A DNA stretch of 61,862 bases from an uncultured Bacteroidales bacterium. Lineage in GTDB: Bacteria > Bacteroidota > Bacteroidia > Bacteroidales > WCHB1-69. Numbering within the stretch: the stretch's first letter is position 1; each line of letters starts with the position of its first letter. The position numbers were made by a program, and so were the translations under genes. The notes below the pieces were generated by a model. It had not been told where the DNA came from. It worked only from the letters and a program-made list of their open reading frames with translations, and made no database searches. The DNA is taken from positions 1 to 61,862 of the forward strand of contig CAMKLG010000012.1 in NCBI GenBank assembly GCA_946413585.1, read 5' to 3'. Positions 52,560 to 59,076 of this stretch are shown here, one piece after another.

Positions 52560-53519
52560 ATGAGTACAATAGAACAACAATTTCAGGATATACTTCAAAA
52601 TCGGGAGCCCAAGAATCTCTACGACCCGATGCTGTACATTATGATGCAACCAGGGAAGCGTTTGCGCCCGCAGTTGGTACACATCGCCTCCGAGATGTTC
52701 GACGGTGACCCCGAACAGACCAAGCACGTGGCAGCCGCTTTCGAGATGCTGCACAACTTCACGTTGATTCACGACGACATCATGGACAAAGCGGAAGTGC
52801 GGCGCGGTAAACCCACGGTCTATAAGAAGTGGGACAGCAACATCGCCATTCTGTCGGGCGATGCGCTCGCGGTCATTGCGATGCGGCAACTCCTCAACTT
52901 GAAGTGCGACCCAAAAGTCACCTTGGATATTCTGGATATTTTCTCCCAAACAGCTGTGGAAGTCTGTGAAGGCCAGCAATTTGACTTAGACTTTGAGACG
53001 CTCGAGAACGTTCCTATCACCCATTATCTGAACATGATTCGCTTGAAGACATCGGTCATGTTTGCGGGTTGCCTGAAGGCTGGTGCACGCTTCGCCGGAG
53101 CCGACGAGGAGAGTTTGCAGGCACTCTATGACCTGGGCATCCATTTGGGTATCGCTTTCCAACTGGCTGACGATCTGTTAGATGTTTATGCAGACGAAGA
53201 GGTTTTTGGAAAGGCTGTGGGCGGCGACATCAAGGACAATAAGAAGACGTATGTTTATCTGAAAGCCCTCGAAATGGCCGATGAAAGTCAGAAAAAGCAG
53301 CTTCGGACGCTCTTTTCCATCACTCCAGAGGATGAAAAGGCTAAATTCGAGCAAGTGAAAGCCATTTTTGATGCTGTCAACGTGAAAGAGGCCACCGAAA
53401 AAGCCATCGCCCAATACACGGATATGTGCGTTGCCGACATCAACCGCATCCACACCGAGGAATCCAAGAAGGCTTCCGTCATTGCATTGGTACAAAAATT
53501 GCAAAACCGCTCCAAATAA
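52560..53519 (+). CDS. Polyprenyl diphosphate synthase
   Basis: This 319-residue trans-prenyltransferase extends farnesyl diphosphate with isopentenyl units, probably to the side chain of menaquinone. The first aspartate-rich motif is LIHDDIMDKAEVRRGKPT and the second is AFQLADDLLDVYADEE; PGKRLRPQLVHIA near residue 32 is standard. Chain length (hepta- or octaprenyl) cannot be fixed from sequence; the residues before the first motif (AFEMLHNFTL) are small enough for long chains. It starts seven bases after the protease stop and is joined directly (no spacer) to mrdA. IspD at 18793 supplies the same pathway. Confidence 0.93.
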   Translation: MSTIEQQFQDILQNREPKNLYDPMLYIMMQPGKRLRPQLVHIASEMFDGDPEQTKHVAAAFEMLHNFTLIHDDIMDKAEVRRGKPTVYKKWDSNIAILSGDALAVIAMRQLLNLKCDPKVTLDILDIFSQTAVEVCEGQQFDLDFETLENVPITHYLNMIRLKTSVMFAGCLKAGARFAGADEESLQALYDLGIHLGIAFQLADDLLDVYADEEVFGKAVGGDIKDNKKTYVYLKALEMADESQKKQLRTLFSITPEDEKAKFEQVKAIFDAVNVKEATEKAIAQYTDMCVADINRIHTEESKKASVIALVQKLQNRSK

Positions 53520-55328
53520 ATGTCTCAAGACAACAGTAACCGTTATTACATCATCCTGATCACGCTGGGTCTGCTGTTTGCCATTTACACCGTGAGCTTG
53601 TTCAAGTTGCAGGTGCTGGACAAGTCCTACAAGCGGAAGGCCAACGAGAATGCCATACGTGAGAAGACCATCCATCCGGCACGCGGATTCATCTACGACC
53701 GCAACGATTCGTTGTTGGTGTATAATGATGCTGCCTACGATTTGATGGTGGTACCCAATGAGTTACGTCCATTCGACACCATGGAGCTGTGTCGTGTGTT
53801 GGGATTGGAGATTGAAGAGGTGCGCAAAAAGATTGAGAAAGCCGCGAAATATTCCGGCAGCGTACCGTCGCTGTTCAAACAGCAGATTTCCAAGGAAGAC
53901 TACGGTTACTTGCAAGAGAAGATGTCAGAATTCCCCGGTTTCTTCGTGCAGGAGCGTACATTGCGTACCTACCCGCAACCCATCGCCGCCCACATACTTG
54001 GTTACGTGAGCGAGGTGGATGAGCAGGATGTGGAAAACGATTCTTACTACAAGATGGGCGACTACATCGGCAAGAGCGGTATTGAAAAGGCCTACGAAAC
54101 GGTTTTGCGCGGCATCAAGGGCAAGCAGAAGGTGCTGGTGGATGTACACAACCGTGAGGTCGGCCCTTTCAACAACGGCGACGAAGATGTCATGGCAGTA
54201 CCGGGCACCTCGATATGGAGCACGCTCGACATGCAGTTGCAACGCTACGGCGAGGAGCTGATGGCCGGAAAGCGCGGTGCCATCGTGGCCATCGAGCCTA
54301 AAACGGGCGAAATCCTCTGTTTGGTGTCCAGCCCGAATTACGATCCGAACCTGCTAGTCGGTACCGCCCGCCCGAAAAACTACGGCAAGTTAGTGACGGA
54401 CCCCGAAAAACCGCTGTTTAACAGAGCGTTACAAGCTGCTTACCCGCCAGGCTCTACCTTCAAATTAGCCAACGGTCTCATCGCGCTTCAAGACAACATC
54501 ATCAACACCTCATCGGTATATTCCTGCTCCGGCGGCGGTTATCACATCGGTAGTCACGTGGTGCACTGTCACAACTGCGGTGGTCTGAACATCTACTCCG
54601 CCATCCAACGTTCCTGCAACACCTTCTTCTGTCGTGCCTACTACAACATCCTCTCTAATCGCAAGAAATACAAGAACATAGACGAGGCATATACCGCTTG
54701 GCTCGACTACATGAGCTCCATGGGCTTCCTGAAGCAGTACGAAACCGACCTGCCTTACGAGCTGAAGGGGCGCATCCCCTCGGCTGAGTATTTCGACAAG
54801 AAATACAACAACAGCTGGAACGGTAACACTGTGGTTTCCATGGGTATAGGTCAAGGTGAGGCGGCTGTCACGCCCTTGCAGATGGCGAACATGCTGGCTG
54901 TGATTGCCAACAAGGGTTACTATATCCGTCCGCACGTGGTACGCGCCATCGGTCATCGCGACAGTCTTAACACACAGTTTAGCAATAAGATATACTCCAA
55001 AATCGAGCCGCGTCACTTCGAAACAGTGCTGCAAGGCATGAAGCAGGTGATTACGGCGGGCACGGGTCGCGGGGCACAGATTCCGGGCATTGAACTGGCC
55101 GGCAAGACAGGTACCGCACAGAACCCGCACGGACGCGACCACTCGGTATTCGCCCTCATCGCACCTGCCAACGACCCGCAAATTGTCATCTTCTGCTTGG
55201 TGGAGAACGGCGGCTTTGGTGCGACCGTGGCTTGCCCCATCGCCAGCCTCATGGCTGAATTCTACCTCAACCGCAAAGTCGAACGCAAAGACTTGGAAAC
55301 CAGAATGAAAGAACTAATTATCAAATAG
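53520..55328 (+). CDS. mrdA: Penicillin-binding protein 2
   Basis: PBP2 is the transpeptidase of side-wall peptidoglycan synthesis. It has one membrane anchor (YYIILITLGLLFAIYTVSLF), a dimerisation domain (about 45-230, with RGFIYDRNDSLLVYNDAAYD) and the transpeptidase domain with all three active-site motifs: STFK in YPPGSTFKLANG, SCN in QRSCNTFF and KTG in ELAGKTGTAQNP. Length 602 is typical for the phylum. Its ATG begins at the base after the preceding stop, and rodA starts two bases after its own stop. In many Bacteroidota mreBCD come before it; here a protease and prenyl synthase stand in that place. Confidence 0.96.
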   Translation: MSQDNSNRYYIILITLGLLFAIYTVSLFKLQVLDKSYKRKANENAIREKTIHPARGFIYDRNDSLLVYNDAAYDLMVVPNELRPFDTMELCRVLGLEIEEVRKKIEKAAKYSGSVPSLFKQQISKEDYGYLQEKMSEFPGFFVQERTLRTYPQPIAAHILGYVSEVDEQDVENDSYYKMGDYIGKSGIEKAYETVLRGIKGKQKVLVDVHNREVGPFNNGDEDVMAVPGTSIWSTLDMQLQRYGEELMAGKRGAIVAIEPKTGEILCLVSSPNYDPNLLVGTARPKNYGKLVTDPEKPLFNRALQAAYPPGSTFKLANGLIALQDNIINTSSVYSCSGGGYHIGSHVVHCHNCGGLNIYSAIQRSCNTFFCRAYYNILSNRKKYKNIDEAYTAWLDYMSSMGFLKQYETDLPYELKGRIPSAEYFDKKYNNSWNGNTVVSMGIGQGEAAVTPLQMANMLAVIANKGYYIRPHVVRAIGHRDSLNTQFSNKIYSKIEPRHFETVLQGMKQVITAGTGRGAQIPGIELAGKTGTAQNPHGRDHSVFALIAPANDPQIVIFCLVENGGFGATVACPIASLMAEFYLNRKVERKDLETRMKELIIK

Positions 55329-55330
55329 CC

Positions 55331-56587
55331 ATGCCTAAGTTAGACTCCCGCAATAAACTGTCCAAAGGATTCGATGTGCGACTGATCTGCTACTATCTCG
55401 CGTTAGTCTTCATCGGCTGGATCACGATTTACTCCACCTGCTATATCCCCGACGGTTCCACTCCCATCTTCGACTTCGGACAACCCTACAGCAAACAGAT
55501 GCTATGGATTGGTACTTCTATTGTTTTAGCTACAGTTATTTTATTGATAGACAGCGGAATAATACAGCATTACGCCTACTTTTTCTACCTTTTCTGCCTC
55601 CTACTCATGATTTTGGTTCTCTTTATCGGTGCGGAAATCAATGGTGCGAAATCGTGGATTAAAATCGGCGGTTTCAGTTTGCAACCTACTGAGTTTATGA
55701 AAGTTGCCACGGCCTTGGCGATGGCAAAGTTCATGCAGGAGGGCAAAACCGCCAATGAGCGCCGTCATGTCTGGATCGGGCAATTCGCGCTGATCCTCAT
55801 CCCCGTGGTGGTGGTGATGCTGCAGCACGATGCCGGCTCCGCGTTGGTGTTCACCTCTTTCATCATCCTTTTCTATCGTGAAGGTTTGAGTGCCGAGTTC
55901 CTTCTATTATGCATCATTGCCGCCATCCTCACCATCGTCACGCTGGCCTTCAACGAAACCTACTCCTTAGCGCTTATCACGGCTGTTTTCATTGGATTTA
56001 TGATTGCCAACCGCACGCAAAAGAAGAAAATCCACCGAAATGTCATCATCTACATTGTGAGCATTGTCTTTGTCTTTTCTGTGGAATTCCTCTACGAACA
56101 TGGTTTCGAACCGCACCAGAAGCAACGTATCGACACCATTTTGGGTAAAACCTCCGACCCGTTGGGCGCGGACTTCAACCTCAACCAGTCGAAAATCGCT
56201 ATCGGTTCCGGCGGATTGTTCGGCAAAGGCTACCTCAAAGGCACCCAAACCAAGTTGAAATTCGTGCCCGAGCAAAGTACTGACTTTATCTTCTGCGCCA
56301 TCGGAGAAGAGTGGGGATTCTTCGGCACAATAGTGGTTTTCAGTCTTTATGGTGCACTGATTTTCAGGATATTAAAGCTATCCGAGAAGCAGCGAAACCC
56401 CTTTGTACGATATTATGGCTACGGCATCGCGGGCATCTTCATCGTCCACTTCTTCATCAACATCGGTATGACCATCGGACTCCTGCCCATCATCGGCATC
56501 CCCTTACCCTTCATCAGCTACGGCGGCTCCTCCCTCTGGGCATTCACCATGATGCTGTTTTGTTTCATAAAACTGAATGATAATTGA
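55331..56587 (+). CDS. rodA: Rod shape-determining protein RodA
   Basis: RodA is the SEDS-family glycosyltransferase that polymerises lipid II with PBP2. It has about ten membrane helices. Family motifs are visible: AKSWIKIGGFSLQPTEFMKV, the catalytic aspartate region LQHDAGSALVFT, KGTQTKLKFVPEQSTDFIFC and IGIPLPFISYGGSSLW near the end. Length 418 is normal; the N-terminus (FDVRLICYYLALVFIGWITI) is standard. It is the last gene of the protease-to-rodA operon, followed by a long composite repeat array rather than a hairpin terminator. Confidence 0.96.
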   Translation: MPKLDSRNKLSKGFDVRLICYYLALVFIGWITIYSTCYIPDGSTPIFDFGQPYSKQMLWIGTSIVLATVILLIDSGIIQHYAYFFYLFCLLLMILVLFIGAEINGAKSWIKIGGFSLQPTEFMKVATALAMAKFMQEGKTANERRHVWIGQFALILIPVVVVMLQHDAGSALVFTSFIILFYREGLSAEFLLLCIIAAILTIVTLAFNETYSLALITAVFIGFMIANRTQKKKIHRNVIIYIVSIVFVFSVEFLYEHGFEPHQKQRIDTILGKTSDPLGADFNLNQSKIAIGSGGLFGKGYLKGTQTKLKFVPEQSTDFIFCAIGEEWGFFGTIVVFSLYGALIFRILKLSEKQRNPFVRYYGYGIAGIFIVHFFINIGMTIGLLPIIGIPLPFISYGGSSLWAFTMMLFCFIKLNDN

Positions 56588-56594
56588 TGGGAAT

Positions 56595-56728
56595 TTGGCT
56601 GTTGGCTGTTAGCTGTTGACCTAGACTTAGACATAGACTTAGAACTTAAACATAGACTTAGGGACAAAACTGCTAACTACTAACTACTAACTGCTAACCA
56701 CTACTCCCTATTCCCTACTCCCTATAAA
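56595..56728. repeat. Longest composite repeat array (four classes)
   Basis: Four short-period classes are joined: TTGGCTGTTGGCTGTTAGCT (7 bp), then TAGACTTAGACATAGACTTA (6 bp, extended), then CTGCTAACTACTAACTACTA (7 bp) and CTACTCCCTATTCCCTACTC (7 bp). It fills almost all of the gap between rodA and the C69 peptidase and leaves little room for a normal promoter. Confidence 0.85.
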
Positions 56729-56753
56729 GCCTAAACCAATAAAACTATAAACA

Positions 56754-58352
56754 ATGAAAAAACTTCTCCTTTTCGCCCTTTTATTCTGGGGCTTTGCGCT
56801 GACGATGAGCGCTCAAAACGAAGAACTGGTGGGTGCGAACTGTACCTCCATCATGGTGGGCAAGAAAGCCTCCGCCGACGGCTCGGTGATGACCTCGCAT
56901 ACCTGTGACAGTAAGTACCGCACGTGGGTGACCATTGAGCCAGCCGCCGACCACAAGCCCGGCACAATGCACAAGGTCTATAAAGGCACCATGCATACCG
57001 AAACGGCCAAGAGCATGGAAAATTTAGTGCTGGCGGGCGAAATTCCCGAAGCACCGCATACCTACGCCTACATGAACACCGCCTATCCCTGCATGAACGA
57101 GAAACAGCTGGCCATGGGTGAAAGCACCTTCTCTGGTCCCGACACCTTGGTAAACGAGAACGCCATGTTCATGATTGAAGAGCTGCAACGTATTGCCTTA
57201 CAGCGTTGTACAACCGCCCGCGAAGCTATCCTGCTCATCGGCGACCTAGTGAAACAGTACGGTTACGCTGACGGCGGCGAATGCATCACCATTGCCGACA
57301 AAAACGAAGTGTGGCAAATGGAAATCCTCGGCGAAGGTCCCGACGTGATTGGCGGTATGTGGGTAGCACAACGTGTGCCCGACGATGAGGTGGCCGTGAG
57401 TTGCAACGTGCCACGCATCGGCAAACTCAACCGCAAGGATAAGAACAACTTCCTCTGCTCCGACAATATCGAAAAGGTGGCCAAAAAATATGGACTTTGG
57501 GACGGCAAGGGCGATTTCCTATGGTGGAAGGCCTTCAACGCCTCCTACGCCGAAGGCAAAAACCACAAGGAGCGCGAATGGTACATCTTCAACGAACTTG
57601 CCCCGTCGTTGAACCTCGACATCAACGCAGAAGCCCTTCCCTTCTCCGTGAAACCCGAAAAAAAAGTCGATGTTCGTGATGTAATGGCGTTGTTCAGAGC
57701 TACTTACGAAGGTACAGTGCTCGACCAAATCGGCAATCTTAAGATGGAAGTGAACCGTAAAGACAAAGAAGGCAACCCCTATAAGGACACCATCATCTGT
57801 CCGAACGCCAACCCCTGGATGGACGGTAACGAGCGCGCGATGTACAATTTCCTGAACCCCGGCACCGTGACTTTCTACCGTGGCGTGGCTATGTCGTGGT
57901 GTTCCTACTCTTTCATCATGCAGTGCCGCGACTGGCTGCCCGATGAGGTAGGCGGCCTCTGCTGGTTCTCCGTGGAGAATCCAGGACAAAGTCCGCGTAT
58001 CCCGATTTACGCCGGTGCCACCAAAATGCCCGCAGGCTTCGAAGTATGCGGTCATTTCCGCTACAACGAGAACGCTGTACTGTGGCACTACCGCAAGGCC
58101 AACAAGTTAGCGCAAGTGCGCTGGGGACGCAGCAAAAAAATGATGATGGACAACATTATGCGCTACGAAGACAAAGCCTTCGAAGAACTCCCCGCCTTAG
58201 AGCAAAAAGCCGTTAATTTGCTGAATGCCGGCAAGAAAGAGGATGCCCAAAAGCTGCTCAACCAATACAGTGCCGACTTCGCCGGTGCTACCCGCCAAAC
58301 CTGGCAGGAAATGGAACACAAGCTATGGGAAACGTTCTGGACGGGATTTTAA
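56754..58352 (+). CDS. Exported C69-family dipeptidase
   Basis: This 532-residue enzyme belongs to peptidase family C69 (PepD type), whose N-terminal nucleophile cysteine is exposed by removal of the leader. A signal peptide (LLLFALLFWGFALTMSAQN) precedes ELVGANCTSIMVGKKASADG with Cys30 as the nucleophile. Other conserved parts are VMTSHTCDSKYRTW, ADGGECITIADKNEVWQMEI and AGATKMPAGFEVCGHFRYNE. It probably releases amino acids from dipeptides in the periplasm, which suits a peptide-fermenting anaerobe. No -7 box is clear upstream. It ends at a good terminator at 58391. Confidence 0.93.
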   Translation: MKKLLLFALLFWGFALTMSAQNEELVGANCTSIMVGKKASADGSVMTSHTCDSKYRTWVTIEPAADHKPGTMHKVYKGTMHTETAKSMENLVLAGEIPEAPHTYAYMNTAYPCMNEKQLAMGESTFSGPDTLVNENAMFMIEELQRIALQRCTTAREAILLIGDLVKQYGYADGGECITIADKNEVWQMEILGEGPDVIGGMWVAQRVPDDEVAVSCNVPRIGKLNRKDKNNFLCSDNIEKVAKKYGLWDGKGDFLWWKAFNASYAEGKNHKEREWYIFNELAPSLNLDINAEALPFSVKPEKKVDVRDVMALFRATYEGTVLDQIGNLKMEVNRKDKEGNPYKDTIICPNANPWMDGNERAMYNFLNPGTVTFYRGVAMSWCSYSFIMQCRDWLPDEVGGLCWFSVENPGQSPRIPIYAGATKMPAGFEVCGHFRYNENAVLWHYRKANKLAQVRWGRSKKMMMDNIMRYEDKAFEELPALEQKAVNLLNAGKKEDAQKLLNQYSADFAGATRQTWQEMEHKLWETFWTGF

Positions 58353-58354
58353 TG

Positions 58355-58385
58355 GTTATTGGCTATTAGCCGTTAGCCGTTGGTT
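58355..58385. repeat. Heptamer array, GGCTATT type
   Basis: TTATTGGCTATTAGCCGTTA then GCCGTTGGTT: four units directly after the C69 dipeptidase stop. Confidence 0.75.
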
Positions 58386-58390
58386 AACAC

Positions 58391-58423
58391 AAAAAAGCAC
58401 CGCGATTGCAGTGCTTTTTTTTT
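58391..58423 (+). terminator. Intrinsic terminator of the C69 dipeptidase gene
   Basis: AAAAAAGCAC and GTGCTTTTTT pair over ten bases and TTT follows. Confidence 0.85.
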
Positions 58424-58669
58424 CAATTTCTATTCAGAACTTAGTAATGCTTCCACCGGCACCGTGCTGTCCATCAGACCGATGCGGGTGCCGGAGGCGT
58501 GGCGGGTGACGTCGTACCCTACCACACGGCGTCAAGTCACCATACTGTGCTGAGCACTGCACTACGCTGCGCACTCCGCACCGCACCACACTGCGTCACC
58601 ACATAGCGCTGCGCACAGCACTATGCACCACACCACACTGCGCACCTCACCACACTGCACTGCGCTACG

Positions 58670-58844
58670 TCACCACACTGCGCTGCGCTTGTATGGTGTT
58701 ACCTGCCCCGCCCACTCCCAGCCTCTCCGAGGCTGGGAGTGGGCGGGGCAGTACATGCCGGCAGGGTGAGCATCTCGGAGAGATGCGACGCGCCACCAGG
58801 CGCAGGTAACACCATACCAGCGGCGAAGCCGCGCAGTGTGGTGA
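58670..58844. repeat. 175-bp nested palindrome
   Basis: Outer arms TCACCACACTGCGC (58670-58683) and GCGCAGTGTGGTGA (58831-58844) are perfect. Middle arms GTATGGTGTTACCTGC (58691-58706) and GCAGGTAACACCATAC (58802-58817) are perfect. An inner pair of 23-bp perfect arms lies at 58703-58725 and 58729-58751 with a TCC loop. Further small hairpins sit at 58770-58786 (GCATCTC-GGA-GAGATGC), 58790-58803 (GCGCC-ACCA-GGCGC) and 58820-58832 (GCGGC-GAA-GCCGC). The inner hairpin and middle stem share four bases, so they compete slightly. Confidence 0.85.
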
Positions 58845-58904
58845 TGTCTGAGGCACACTGTGTGGTGATGCCCGAAGTACGCAGTGCGGTGATGTCCGAG
58901 GTAC
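58833..58904 (+). repeat. Three tandem 24-bp repeats
   Basis: The units are 58833-58856, 58857-58880 and 58881-58904, consensus GCAGTGTGGTGATGTC plus CGAGGTAC. The period is a multiple of three and one frame reads VVMSEA/VVMPEV/AVMSEV, but no start or domain supports a gene. The first unit overlaps the right arm of the 175-bp palindrome. Confidence 0.8.
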
Positions 58905-58908
58905 CCCG

Positions 58909-58937
58909 CCAACTACTAACTACTAACTGCTAACTGA
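58909..58937. repeat. Heptamer array, GCTAACT type
   Basis: CCAACTACTAACTACTAACT then GCTAACTGA: four units, the same class as at the RHS cassette boundaries. Confidence 0.75.
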
Positions 58938-58944
58938 CACAGCG

Positions 58945-59050
58945 CGAAACGGCCCCGCAGTCGCAGGTCCGTTTCGTTTCAACCAGACAGGAGCCGCAGC
59001 TTCCCAGCTGCGTTGTTGGTATCTCTGCGGCAGGAATGCCGCAGCTCCTG
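58945..59050. repeat. Cluster of hairpins before the converging T9SS gene
   Basis: CGAAACGG/CCGTTTCG (58945-58976) is followed by an inverted repeat CAGGAGCCGCAGC/GCCGCAGCTCCTG (58988-59050, two mismatches). Inside it are two perfect hairpins, CGCAGCT-TCCC-AGCTGCG and CTGCGGCA-GGAA-TGCCGCAG, the second with a GNRA-type loop. The layout resembles a structured mobile palindrome rather than a terminator. Confidence 0.7.
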
Positions 59051-59076
59051 CTGGCCGCTCATTAATATAAAAGGGG

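Larger units (their letters stand above)
58424..59076. other. Gene-free stretch packed with repeats
   Basis: No supported gene is present in 650 bases. 58520-58690 is built of degenerate CACCACACTGCGC-type units. It passes into a 175-bp nested palindrome, three 24-bp tandem repeats, a GCTAACT heptamer array and a further set of hairpins, each listed separately. The CACCACACTGCGC units are the reverse complement of the GCAGTGTGGTG units on the other side, so the whole 58520-58904 block is one large imperfect inverted repeat. Confidence 0.7.

Noticed and set aside
56595..56728. Repeat array considered as a CRISPR array
   Set aside because: Units are six or seven bases, without spacers of 30 bases or nearby cas genes.
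58739..58933. 64-residue frame with VVMSEA/VVMPEV repeats
   Set aside because: It spans the palindrome, tandem repeats and heptamer array, with no promoter or start signal; the frame is a side-effect of a 24-bp period.
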